NCBI RefSeq assembly: GCF_002222655.1
Contig: NZ_CP022423.1
Location: forward strand, 3,400,896 to 3,464,895
From: Vitreoscilla filiformis
Lineage (GTDB): Bacteria > Pseudomonadota > Gammaproteobacteria > Burkholderiales > Burkholderiaceae_C
DNA: 64,000 bases
Direction: 5' to 3'
The position numbers were made by a program, and so were the translations under genes. Below, piece by piece: positions 26,851-35,856 of this stretch (within the stretch, counting starts at the first letter, position 1; the number at the start of each line of letters is the position of its first letter). A model generated the notes under the pieces. The model was given only the letters and a program-made list of their open reading frames with translations, made no database searches and was not told the DNA's origin.

Positions 26851-26909
26851 AATGAAACACGCTCCCCGCCATGCTTCCAAACGGCGTTGTTTTGCGAGGG
26901 GGAGCCATC

Positions 26910-27974
26910 TCAAGCCAGCAGCGCCCGACTCACCTCCGCCGGGTGACGGCATCCACACAGCGCCAACGCTGCCGCGAACTCGTCGCGCAGCAAACGCAGC
27001 ATTTGCGCCACGCCCAGCGCACCGTTGACGGCCAAGGCTTCCACCTGCGGTCGGCCCACGAGCACGGCACGGGCCCCCAGCGCCAGCGCTTTCACCACAT
27101 CCGTGCCTCGGCGGATGCCTCCATCGACCAACACCGGCAACGCCGTCGCATCCACCACTCGCGGCAACGCCCACGCGGTGGACACGGTGGTGTCCAACAC
27201 CCGCCCGCCGTGGTTGGAGACGATCAGCCCCGCCACCGCCCCGGTGGCTGCTGCTTGGCGGGCGTCGTCGGGGTGCAACACGCCTTTGAGCCACAGGGGC
27301 AAACGGGTGTGGGCGGCCAGCCACGTCACCTCATCCCAGGTCGGTGCCTGGGCCAACAGGGTGGGCAAGTCGGCCTGAGGGCTGGGGAAATCGGCCAGGT
27401 GAACCGCGCTCACCCCGGGTGGTCGTTGGAAACCGGCGCGACGCTCGGCATCGCGCACGCCTTGCACGGGGGCATCGACCGTCAACACCAGGGCTTGGCA
27501 GCCAGCGGCCTCGGCGCGTTGCACCAACGCCAGGGTGTGGGCACGCTCGCGTTGCCAGTAGAGCTGAAACCACAGCGGCCCGGCGCCCGGCTCACACATC
27601 GCTCGGGCGACATGCTCCACCGCCACGCTCGATTGCGAGGACAACACCAAACCCGCCCCCTGCGCCGCCGCTGCCAGGGCACTGCCCATCTCGCCATCGG
27701 GATGGGCCCAGCGTTGAAACGCCACCGGCGCCAGCCCGATCGGATGCGCCCAGCGTTGACCCGCCAGCTCGATGGCGGTGTCGCTGTCGGTCAGTGGGCG
27801 CAGCACACGCGGCCACAGGCGCAGGGCGTCCCAGTCGGCCCGGTTGGCGGCCAAGGTGTGGCCATCGGCTGCCGCGCCGCTGAAATACGCCCAAGCGGCG
27901 GGCGTCAGGCGGGTGCGGGCGTGTTCGGCCAGTTCGTGCAGATTCACCCAAGCCGGGGCGGGCGAGGCACTCAT
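26910..27974 (-). CDS. FMN-dependent alpha-hydroxy-acid oxidase/dehydrogenase (LldD-like)
   Basis: The 354-residue TIM-barrel flavoenzyme belongs to the lactate/glycolate/mandelate oxidase family. The tyrosine near the N-terminus (AYFSGAAADG), the FMN phosphate and substrate segment (LTVDAPVQGVRDAERR), the catalytic His in SNHGGR and the DGGIRRGTDVVKALALGA barrel end are all in place. It converts a 2-hydroxy acid to a 2-oxo acid; the substrate is not determined. Its ATG overlaps the hemP stop (ATGA), making it the last gene of a Fur-box operon. Confidence 0.9.
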   Translation of the reverse strand: MSASPAPAWVNLHELAEHARTRLTPAAWAYFSGAAADGHTLAANRADWDALRLWPRVLRPLTDSDTAIELAGQRWAHPIGLAPVAFQRWAHPDGEMGSALAAAAQGAGLVLSSQSSVAVEHVARAMCEPGAGPLWFQLYWQRERAHTLALVQRAEAAGCQALVLTVDAPVQGVRDAERRAGFQRPPGVSAVHLADFPSPQADLPTLLAQAPTWDEVTWLAAHTRLPLWLKGVLHPDDARQAAATGAVAGLIVSNHGGRVLDTTVSTAWALPRVVDATALPVLVDGGIRRGTDVVKALALGARAVLVGRPQVEALAVNGALGVAQMLRLLRDEFAAALALCGCRHPAEVSRALLA

Positions 27975-28171
27975 TTGGTGAGGATGAGTTTGCCCAGCGC
28001 GGTCAGCCGCAGCCGGTAAACCTGATCGCCGTGCAGGATGCGGGCTTCACCACCATGGGCCAGCAGCTCGGTGCTGTGCCAGCGAGGCAGTTCCGCCGAG
28101 GCACGCACGTGGGGAGCGGGTTCAACGGGGGGCGCGTGGTGGGCGGGGGAGTCAACGGGCGGCGGTGTCAT
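27971..28171 (-). CDS. hemP: Hemin uptake protein HemP
   Basis: The 66-residue protein has the HemP C-terminal pattern GEARILHGDQVYRLRLTALG followed by KLILTK, preceded by a Pro/His-rich variable N-terminus. HemP (HmuP) is a small cytoplasmic protein needed for expression of heme-uptake genes in Burkholderia and rhizobia. Both ends overlap neighbours by ATGA junctions (28168-28171 and 27971-27974). The usual heme receptor and ABC genes are not next to it here. Confidence 0.9.
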   Translation of the reverse strand: MTPPPVDSPAHHAPPVEPAPHVRASAELPRWHSTELLAHGGEARILHGDQVYRLRLTALGKLILTK

Positions 28172-29490
28172 GGGTGCGGTGAGGAAAAAGTGGGCGCGCT
28201 GGCGTCGAGAGGCGCATCACCCAGATGGGTCAAGGCCCGTTGCAGGCTGGCGCGGCTGGGTTTGTCCACGAACACACAGCGTTTGCCGGTGCGTTTGCAG
28301 TGATCTTTGACGCGCCAATACGCTTCATGGCTGATGCAGCCGGTCTGGCAAATCACCAAATCGGCGCTGGCCAAGGTGTGATCGAGGCGGGCGGCGTGGT
28401 CTTCCTCGCCACCGTCGTGGTGCAGAAAACGGGCACCGACTTGCTCGATGAGCTGGCGATACACCGGCACACTGCCCTGTCGCCCGCCCACGCACAGCAC
28501 CGAACGCTCGGCCAGCTCGCGGCGCAGCGCATCCACCGAGACGCACACCTCGGCCCCCGTCGATGCGAGCGCCTCAGCCTCGGGCGACGGCGGGCGCAGG
28601 CGCTCCAACTCGGCTTGCAGAGTGTCGGCCCGGTGGCGTTCGCGCTGGGCTTCGTGGCGGGCGCGCAGGGCGTTGCGCTCCAGGTCTTGCAGACGCTCCA
28701 GTTGTTGCGCCACCTGGTCACTCAACGCTTGGCGGCTGTGCAACTCCGGCACACGGGCTTCGAGGCTGTGCAAATCCTCCTGCGCCAAGGCCAACAACGT
28801 GTCGCGGCGCATGAGTTCGGCGCGCAAGCGCATCAACTCGGCTTGTTGCTGCTCGATGCGGCGGTTCAGCGTGTCAGCTTGGCGGGTGGTGCGTTGCTGT
28901 GCCGCCGCCAGTTCTCGCCCCAGGACGTGGTTTTCATGCGTGAGCGCTTCCAGTCGCGCCAGATCGGCCCGGTCGGCGGCACCGGCTTGGTGTTGCAGCA
29001 TGTGAACCGCTTGCAACACCCGCTCTTCCAACGCCGTGTCACAGCGCGGATGGGTCAGGGTGGCCCACAGCGTGCCGGGCAAGCTGTGTCCGCTGGTGGC
29101 CCCTTGCTGCCACCACTGCGTCAGCGCTTCGGTGGTTTTGAGGGCCCGGGCCTCGCGCAAGGCCCGCTCGTAGCGTTGATCGAGCGCCTTGTTCACAGCT
29201 TCCGCCACCGGGTTGCGCGTGCGGCACTCGGCATTGACCCCGCAGTGCAACTCGTAGTCATTGGCCAGGGTTTGGCCGCCCAGCACTTTGTCCATGAGCT
29301 TGCGCACCTGGGCGATGGGCAAACACACCCCGATCACGGGGCAGTGTGCGTGCGAACCCAGCTCCCAAATGCGGCGTCGGCGTGAACTCCAGCGCGGTTC
29401 GGTGGGGGGCATCACATCCAAAGGAACGGCCATGGCCGCCAAGAGCGACTCACCGGTCGAAGGCGGTGGGGGGGTGAACACGTGATCCAT
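28168..29490 (-). CDS. DUF2325 protein with long coiled coil
   Basis: The 440-residue protein has three parts. The N-terminal region has a cysteine/histidine cluster (SHAHCPVIGVCLP, DYELHCGVNAECRTRNP; about 45-100). The middle is a long helical coiled coil rich in Arg/Gln/Leu (about 180-320). The C-terminus is a DUF2325 domain (VLCVGGRQGSVPVYRQLIE, HHDGGEED, CKRTGKRC; about 335-430). Conserved Cys and His residues suggest metal or redox sensing. It lies in a Fur-box operon directly upstream of hemP, so a role in iron or heme homeostasis is likely but undefined. Confidence 0.85.
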   Translation of the reverse strand: MDHVFTPPPPSTGESLLAAMAVPLDVMPPTEPRWSSRRRRIWELGSHAHCPVIGVCLPIAQVRKLMDKVLGGQTLANDYELHCGVNAECRTRNPVAEAVNKALDQRYERALREARALKTTEALTQWWQQGATSGHSLPGTLWATLTHPRCDTALEERVLQAVHMLQHQAGAADRADLARLEALTHENHVLGRELAAAQQRTTRQADTLNRRIEQQQAELMRLRAELMRRDTLLALAQEDLHSLEARVPELHSRQALSDQVAQQLERLQDLERNALRARHEAQRERHRADTLQAELERLRPPSPEAEALASTGAEVCVSVDALRRELAERSVLCVGGRQGSVPVYRQLIEQVGARFLHHDGGEEDHAARLDHTLASADLVICQTGCISHEAYWRVKDHCKRTGKRCVFVDKPSRASLQRALTHLGDAPLDASAPTFSSPHP

Positions 29491-29508
29491 GCGTCGAACC
29501 CTCCACCA

Positions 29509-29739
29509 TCAGCGTTCGAGTGGGCGCAGCGCCGGGATGGCTTCGCGCAGGGCTTGGCAGGCTTGAATCAGCTCGCCCGGCAGCACCTGCTCCTGTTCGA
29601 TGCGTTCCAGCAGCAGCTCGGCGCGTTGGGCGGCCTGCGTGCAACCGGCGTCGAGCTGTCGAGCCAAGTGCTGCAATGCCCCGGTCAGCAGGGACAACTG
29701 CGCCAGCGGCACGATCACAACAGGCGGAAGGGTGGACAT
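29509..29739 (-). CDS. Small helical protein, first gene of the Fur-box operon
   Basis: The 76-residue protein is predicted all-helical (LTGALQHLARQLD, QRAELLLERIEQE, IQACQALREAI) and has a single cysteine pair-like spacing but no recognised family. It is the first gene behind the Fur box and ends 18 bases before the DUF2325 start. It may partner the coiled-coil protein that follows. Confidence 0.6.
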   Translation of the reverse strand: MSTLPPVVIVPLAQLSLLTGALQHLARQLDAGCTQAAQRAELLLERIEQEQVLPGELIQACQALREAIPALRPLER

Positions 29740-29784
29740 GGCACGGACTCCTGGGGGTCATCGACAGAGAAACATCTTAATAAA

Positions 29785-29799
29785 TGAGAATTATTCTCA
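29785..29799. promoter_or_regulatory. Fur box (7-1-7 palindrome)
   Basis: The sequence TGAGAATTATTCTCA is a perfect 7-1-7 inverted repeat matching the classic Fur consensus TGATAAT-n-ATTATCA at 13 of 15 positions. It is 46-60 bases upstream of the first start codon of the minus-strand operon at 29739, a normal operator position. Iron-dependent repression of the four-gene operon is inferred. Confidence 0.85.
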
Positions 29800-29848
29800 A
29801 TTTCAGCATCTTGTCCAGTCCCTGCGCGTGTGAAGGCCGTTCGGTGCG

Positions 29849-30667
29849 TCAGCGCGAAGTGGGCGGCAGGCTGCGCGCCAAGCGAAAACCCACAAAGTAG
29901 TTGCGCAGCGTGGGCGTGCCGCTGATGAAACGGATCGCGGCGCGTGTGTACCAGGAAGCGAAATACCAAGAGCCGCCCCGCAGGCCGCGCCAGTCTTCGT
30001 CGCAGCTTTGCGTCCAAGCGCTGCCGTTGGTGGGAGCATCGGTGTAGTCGCGGTGCCAGCAGTCCTCGACCCATTCCCAGACGTTGCCGCTCATGTCGTG
30101 CAAACCCCAGGCGTTGGGGGCGCGGGTGCCGACGGGGTGTTGGTGTCCGCCGCTGTTGCCGTCGAACCAGGCGATCTCGCGCACGTTGTCGCTGCCGCAG
30201 TGCAGGTGGGATTGGCCTGCCCGGCAGGCGTATTCCCATTCGGCTTCACTCGGCAAACGCCAGCCGCCGCCATCGACCCGATTCAGCCAAGCGATGAAGG
30301 CTTGGGCATCGTCCCAGCTCACTTGCACCACGGGGGCGTGGTCGCCGAAGCGGTTGTCTTGGTGAAACGCATCGGTGAGCAGATCGTGGCGCTGGGTGGC
30401 GTGGATGAACCGCTTGAATTGCCCCAACGTCACCTCGGTGGTGCCCATCTGAAAGGCCGGCACTTCGACCTGATGCGCTGGGGTTTCGCTGGTTTCAACC
30501 TCTGGGCCCGAGTTGCCCATGATGAAGCGGCCTGCGGGAATGTCGGTCAAGCGAATGCCCAGCGTGTTGCGCCATTGCGCCGCCGACGGGCCGCTCAGCC
30601 CCACCAGCAAAACGATGAGCACCCACGCTTGACGGGTGACCAGAGAGAGGGTCGGGGTGTGGATCAC
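29849..30667 (-). CDS. Exported formylglycine-generating-enzyme-like (SUMF1-fold) protein
   Basis: The 272-residue protein starts at a GTG (30667) with an AGGAG-type RBS. It has a signal peptide (about 8-30, ending PSAAQ) and an FGE/SUMF1 fold: IPAGRFIMGNSGPEV, RLPSEAEWEYACR, WGLHDMSGNVWEWVEDCW and LRGGSWYFASWYTRAAIR. The catalytic cysteine of true formylglycine generators, normally just before and after RGGSW, is absent (DEDWRGLRGGSW). It is therefore not a sulfatase activator of that type. Exported relatives such as PvdO work in siderophore maturation. Whether this one has an iron-linked role is inference from its neighbours. Confidence 0.8.
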   Translation of the reverse strand: MIHTPTLSLVTRQAWVLIVLLVGLSGPSAAQWRNTLGIRLTDIPAGRFIMGNSGPEVETSETPAHQVEVPAFQMGTTEVTLGQFKRFIHATQRHDLLTDAFHQDNRFGDHAPVVQVSWDDAQAFIAWLNRVDGGGWRLPSEAEWEYACRAGQSHLHCGSDNVREIAWFDGNSGGHQHPVGTRAPNAWGLHDMSGNVWEWVEDCWHRDYTDAPTNGSAWTQSCDEDWRGLRGGSWYFASWYTRAAIRFISGTPTLRNYFVGFRLARSLPPTSR

Positions 30668-30692
30668 GGTGACGTTTCTCCTGCCTACGGCG

Positions 30693-30715
30693 AAAATGCG
30701 AATTGTTCGCATTTT
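30693..30715. promoter_or_regulatory. 23-bp palindromic operator upstream of the FGE-like gene
   Basis: AAAATGCGAA-TTG-TTCGCATTTT is a perfect inverted repeat (10-bp arms, 3-base centre) lying 26-48 bases upstream of the start at 30667. It differs from the Fur box at 29785 (GCGAA instead of GAGAA), so it may bind Fur weakly or another dimeric repressor. It also argues against the longer start at 30712, which would place the palindrome in the coding sequence. Confidence 0.65.
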
Positions 30716-30853
30716 AAGAGGCTAAGAGGTCAAGAGGGCTTCCATGCCGCCCCACGATAGCTGCTAGACAAACATCAACCTAGCCGGCATGGCAGCCTCT
30801 GTCCAGAATCCGCCGCACTGCATTTCAGCCTGTGCCCGCGAAGGATTCTGACC

Positions 30854-31537
30854 ATGTACGAACTCGGTGTCGTTTACCGCAACATCTCCCGCGCAGACCG
30901 CACAGCGGCCGACGGCTTGGCCCGTCTCGGTTCGGCCACCGTTCATGAGGCCATGGGCCGCGTTGGCCTGCTGAAGCCCTACATGCGCCCGATTTTCCCC
31001 GGTGCCCAGGTGTCGGGCACCGCCGTCACCGTGCTGTTGCAGCCGGGGGACAACTGGATGATGCACGTCGCCGCTGAGCAGATTCAACCGGGGGACATCG
31101 TCGTGGCCGCTGTCACCGCCGATTGCACCGATGGCTACTTCGGCGACTTGCTGGCCACCAGCTTCCAAGCCCGTGGCGCTCGCGCCCTCATCATCGATGC
31201 CGGCGTGCGCGACGTGAAAACCCTGCAAGAGATGAACTTCCCGGTGTGGAGCAAGTGCATCTCGTCCAAGGGCACGATCAAGGCGACGCTGGGCTCGGTG
31301 AACATCCCCGTGGTGTGCGCCGGCATGTGGGTGACGCCGGGTGACGTGATCGTCGCCGATGACGATGGCGTGGTCTGCGTGCCCGCCGCTCGTGCTGCGC
31401 AAACGCTGGAAGCCGCCGCCAAGCGCGAAAGCTTCGAGGGCGAAAAACGCGCCAAGCTGGCCTCGGGCATCCTGGGGCTGGACATGTACAAGATGCGCGA
31501 ACCTCTGGCCGCCGCCGGCCTGAAGTACATCGACTGA
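30854..31537 (+). CDS. pmdF: 4-carboxy-4-hydroxy-2-oxoadipate aldolase
   Basis: The 227-residue class II pyruvate aldolase (LigK/PmdF, also oxaloacetate decarboxylase) has the RraA-like fold. Its signatures are [13 protein letters not shown] near 35, a [21 protein letters not shown] region near 78-100 and the [10 protein letters not shown] segment near 116. The metal-binding and catalytic Arg-Asp (GVRD) are present. It cleaves the last intermediate of the protocatechuate 4,5-cleavage pathway to pyruvate and oxaloacetate in the cytoplasm. It is the first gene of the operon, and the 138-base gap upstream should hold the promoter. Confidence 0.95.
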   Translation: MYELGVVYRNISRADRTAADGLARLGSATVHEAMGRVGLLKPYMRPIFPGAQVSGTAVTVLLQPGDNWMMHVAAEQIQPGDIVVAAVTADCTDGYFGDLLATSFQARGARALIIDAGVRDVKTLQEMNFPVWSKCISSKGTIKATLGSVNIPVVCAGMWVTPGDVIVADDDGVVCVPAARAAQTLEAAAKRESFEGEKRAKLASGILGLDMYKMREPLAAAGLKYID

Positions 31538-31554
31538 GCTGGGAGCGCACCGCC

Positions 31555-32487
31555 ATGAGCAAAACCACGTCGGGTGACTTCACCAAAACCGCTGGCTGGC
31601 TGGACTGGTACACCGGCCCCAGCCAACCCCGCTTCCAACTGCCTGCCGGGGCGGTGGACGCGCATTGCCACGTCTTCGGCCCTGGGGCTGAATTCCCTTA
31701 CGCGCCGGAACGCAAGTACACGCCTTGCGACGCCAGCAAGGCCGAGCTGTTCGCGCTGCGCGATCACCTGGGGTTTGCGCGCAACGTCATCGTGCAGGCC
31801 ACCTGCCACGGCGCGGACAACCGGGCGATGGTGGACGCCTGCCGGGCCAGCGGCAACCAAGCGCGTGGCGTGGCCACGGTGCGCCGCAGCATCACCGATG
31901 CGCAGTTGCAGGAGCTGCACGACGCGGGCGTGCGCGGCGTGCGCTTCAACTTCGTCAAACGGTTGGTGGACTTCACGCCCAAAGAGGAGCTGATGGAGAT
32001 CGCCGGACGCATCGCCAAACTCGGCTGGCATGTGGTGATTTACTTCGAAGCCGTGGATCTGCCCGAGCTGTGGGACTTTTTCACCGCCCTGCCGACCACG
32101 GTGGTCGTCGATCACATGGGCCGCCCGGATGTGAGCCAGCCAGTTGACGGCCCCGAGTTCGCGTTGTTCCTCCAGTTCATGCGCCAGCACCCGAACGTGT
32201 GGAGCAAGGTGAGTTGCCCGGAACGCCTGTCCGTCACCGGCCCCAAAGCCCTCGACGGCGAACCTGCCGCCTACCGGGATGTGGTGCCGTTTGCGCGCCG
32301 CGTGGTCGAAGAATTCCCGGATCGTGTGCTGTGGGGCACCGATTGGCCGCACCCGAATCTGAAAGACCACATGCCGGATGACGGCCTGTTGGTGGATTTC
32401 ATCCCGCACATCGCCCCCACGCCCGAGCTGCAACGCAAGCTGCTGGTGGACAACCCGATGCGCCTCTACTGGCCCGAGGAGGTTTGA
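31555..32487 (+). CDS. pmdD: 2-pyrone-4,6-dicarboxylate hydrolase
   Basis: The 310-residue amidohydrolase (LigI/PmdD) has the metal-binding HCHVFGPG pattern near 37-44 and YTPCDAS near 58. The conserved lysine/histidine strands are VRGVRFNFVKRL and VVVDHMGRPD, and the terminal catalytic Asp is in LWGTDWPHP near 262. It opens the lactone ring of 2-pyrone-4,6-dicarboxylate to 4-oxalomesaconate. It sits 17 bases after pmdF and 3 bases before pmdA, fixing its role in the pathway. Confidence 0.95.
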   Translation: MSKTTSGDFTKTAGWLDWYTGPSQPRFQLPAGAVDAHCHVFGPGAEFPYAPERKYTPCDASKAELFALRDHLGFARNVIVQATCHGADNRAMVDACRASGNQARGVATVRRSITDAQLQELHDAGVRGVRFNFVKRLVDFTPKEELMEIAGRIAKLGWHVVIYFEAVDLPELWDFFTALPTTVVVDHMGRPDVSQPVDGPEFALFLQFMRQHPNVWSKVSCPERLSVTGPKALDGEPAAYRDVVPFARRVVEEFPDRVLWGTDWPHPNLKDHMPDDGLLVDFIPHIAPTPELQRKLLVDNPMRLYWPEEV

Positions 32488-32490
32488 ACC

Positions 32491-33749
<1,259 letters not shown>

Positions 33750-33763
33750 GCGAGACCCCTCTC

Positions 33764-34717
33764 ATGAGCAAGACCATCAAAGTGGCCCTGGCGGGCGCGG
33801 GTGCTTTTGGCATCAAGCACCTGGACGGCATCCGAAACATCGACGGCGTGGAAGTCGTTTCGTTGATCAGCCGCGATCTGGACAAAACGCGGGAAGTGGC
33901 GGCCAAGTACGGCATTGGCCACGTCAGCACCGAGTTGGAGGATGCGCTGGCGCTGCCCGAAGTCGATGCCGTGATTCTCTGCACGCCGACGCAAATGCAC
34001 GCCGACCAAGCCTTGGCTTGCCTGAAGGCAGGCAAGCATGTGCAGGTGGAGATTCCGCTGTGCGACATCTTGGCCGAAGGTGAAGAAGTGGTGCGCGTGG
34101 CCAACGAAACGGGCCGGGTGGCGATGTGCGGCCACACCCGCCGTTTCAACCCCAGCCACCAGTGGGTTCACAAGAAGATCGAAGCGGGCGAGTTCAACAT
34201 CCAGCAAATGGATGTGCAAACCTACTTCTTCCGCCGCACCAACATGAACGCCCTGGGCCAGCCGCGTTCGTGGACAGATCACCTGCTGTGGCACCACGCT
34301 GCGCACACGGTGGATTTGTTCGCTTACCAGTGCGGCAGCCCGATCGTGAAGGCCAACGCCATCCAAGGCCCGATCCACCCGACGCTGGGCATTGCGATGG
34401 ACATGAGCATCCAATTGCAGGCCGCCAACGGGGCGATTTGCACGCTGTCGCTGTCCTTCAACAACGATGGCCCGCTGGGCACCTTCTTCCGCTACATCGG
34501 CGACACCGGCACCTACATCGCCCGCTACGACGATTTGTTCAACGGCAAGGAGGAGAAGATCGACGTGTCCCAGGTCGATGTGTCGATGAACGGCATTGAG
34601 CTGCAAGACCGGGAGTTCTTCGCAGCGATCAAAGAAGGCCGCCAGCCCAACAGCAGCGTGGCCAGCGTGTTGCCGTGTTATCAGGTGTTGCATCAGTTGG
34701 AGCAGCAGCTCGGGTAG
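33764..34717 (+). CDS. pmdC: 4-carboxy-2-hydroxymuconate-6-semialdehyde dehydrogenase
   Basis: The 317-residue Gfo/Idh/MocA-type oxidoreductase (LigC/PmdC) has an N-terminal NAD(P)-binding Rossmann motif (VALAGAGAFGIKHLDG), CTPTQMHADQALACLKAGKH near 80-99 and the EIPLCDILAEG catalytic segment. It oxidises the hemiacetal of the ring-cleavage product to 2-pyrone-4,6-dicarboxylate. It follows pmdB by 14 bases and completes the F-D-A-B-C order known from Comamonas. Confidence 0.96.
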   Translation: MSKTIKVALAGAGAFGIKHLDGIRNIDGVEVVSLISRDLDKTREVAAKYGIGHVSTELEDALALPEVDAVILCTPTQMHADQALACLKAGKHVQVEIPLCDILAEGEEVVRVANETGRVAMCGHTRRFNPSHQWVHKKIEAGEFNIQQMDVQTYFFRRTNMNALGQPRSWTDHLLWHHAAHTVDLFAYQCGSPIVKANAIQGPIHPTLGIAMDMSIQLQAANGAICTLSLSFNNDGPLGTFFRYIGDTGTYIARYDDLFNGKEEKIDVSQVDVSMNGIELQDREFFAAIKEGRQPNSSVASVLPCYQVLHQLEQQLG

Positions 34718-34721
34718 CCCT

Positions 34722-34822
34722 CACCCTGGCCCTCTCCCAGGGGGAGAGGGAAAGGAAAGTAAAACGCGTGCATCACACAACCAAAGCCCCTCTCCCTGTG
34801 GGAGAGGGGTTGGGGTGAGGGC
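34722..34822. repeat. Palindromic repeat element between pmdC and the aldo/keto reductase
   Basis: This element pairs CCCTCACCCTGGCCCTCTCCC with GGGAGAGGGGTTGGGGTGAGGG across about 60 bases and contains inner hairpins CCCTCTCCC/GGGAGAGGG. It belongs to the same sequence family as the tandem array at 25.9-26.8 kb, here as a single copy. It could act as an attenuator or mRNA-stabilising hairpin inside the operon. Confidence 0.8.
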
Positions 34823-34826
34823 AAAC

Positions 34827-35813
34827 ATGTCATTTCGCAAAATCGGCCCCTTCCAAGTCGCCCCCATCGGCCTGGGTTGCATGAACCTGAGCCACGCCTA
34901 CGGCCAGCCCCCCGCGTTCCCCGACGCCAAAGCCCTGCTGGAGCGTGCCCTCGACTTGGGCGTGACGCTGTTCGACACCGCTGCCCTCTACGGCTTCGGC
35001 GCCAATGAAACCCTGGTGGGCGAGGTGCTGACCGCGCACCGCGACCGCTTCGTTCTCGCCAGCAAATGCGGCATGACGGGCGTGAACGGCCAGCGTGTCA
35101 TCGACGGTCGGCCCGCCACCCTGAAGGCCACCTGCGATGCCGCCTTAAAGCGCCTCCAAACCGAGGTCATCGACCTGTACTACCTGCATCGCTGGGACAA
35201 AACCGTGCCCATCGAAGACTCGGTCGGTGCCCTGGCCGAGCTGGTGCAGGCCGGCAAAATTCGGGCGATTGGTTTGAGCGAAGTGTCCGCCGCGACGCTG
35301 CGCCGCGCCCATGCCGTGCATCCGATTGCCGCCCTGCAAACCGAGTATTCCCTCTGGACGCGCAACCCGGAAATCGCCGTGTTGGACGCTTGCCGCGAAC
35401 TGGGCACCGCCTTCGTCGCCTTCAGCCCCGTGGCACGCGGCTTCCTCACCGACCGCGTGCTCGACGTGGCGAACTTCGATCCGAAGGACATCCGCCGCGC
35501 CATGCCGCGTTTCACGCCCAGCCACTACGCTGCCAACCGCCAGCTCTTGCCTGCGGTGCGGACGGTGGCGGATGAGGTCGGTGGCACCATCGCCCAAGTG
35601 GCGCTGGCGTGGTTGCTGCAACGCGGCGAGCACATCCTCCCGATCCCCGGCACGACGAGTTTGGCGCACCTCGAAGAAAACATGCACGCCCTCGATCTGC
35701 ATTTGAGCGTGGCGCAGATGCAGCACCTAGAAACCGCTGTGAACGCGCACACCGTCGTGGGCACGCGCTATAACAGCGCCACACAAACCGAGATCGACAC
35801 CGAGGAGTTCTGA
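34827..35813 (+). CDS. Aldo/keto reductase
   Basis: The 328-residue TIM-barrel enzyme is of the AKR11/12/13-like group. It has the N-terminal LGCMNLSHAYG, the catalytic Asp/Tyr in DTAALYGFGANE, Lys in LASKCGM, His in YYLHRWD and the cofactor-binding tail LPIPGTTSLAHLEEN. It reduces aldehydes or ketones with NADPH; the substrate is unknown. Its start lies 4 bases after the palindromic repeat. It may detoxify or recycle an aldehyde from the pmd pathway, though that link rests on position only. Confidence 0.9.
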   Translation: MSFRKIGPFQVAPIGLGCMNLSHAYGQPPAFPDAKALLERALDLGVTLFDTAALYGFGANETLVGEVLTAHRDRFVLASKCGMTGVNGQRVIDGRPATLKATCDAALKRLQTEVIDLYYLHRWDKTVPIEDSVGALAELVQAGKIRAIGLSEVSAATLRRAHAVHPIAALQTEYSLWTRNPEIAVLDACRELGTAFVAFSPVARGFLTDRVLDVANFDPKDIRRAMPRFTPSHYAANRQLLPAVRTVADEVGGTIAQVALAWLLQRGEHILPIPGTTSLAHLEENMHALDLHLSVAQMQHLETAVNAHTVVGTRYNSATQTEIDTEEF

Positions 35814-35856
35814 CCCACACCCACACGCGGGCGGGCGCTCTCGGAAAAGGAGCGTC

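Noticed and set aside
25863..26852. Many overlapping open frames on both strands, up to about 300 codons
   Set aside because: They are translations of the 188-bp palindromic repeat array, with the same PLSPCGRG/SPLAGEG peptides recurring in every unit, and have no start signals or homology.
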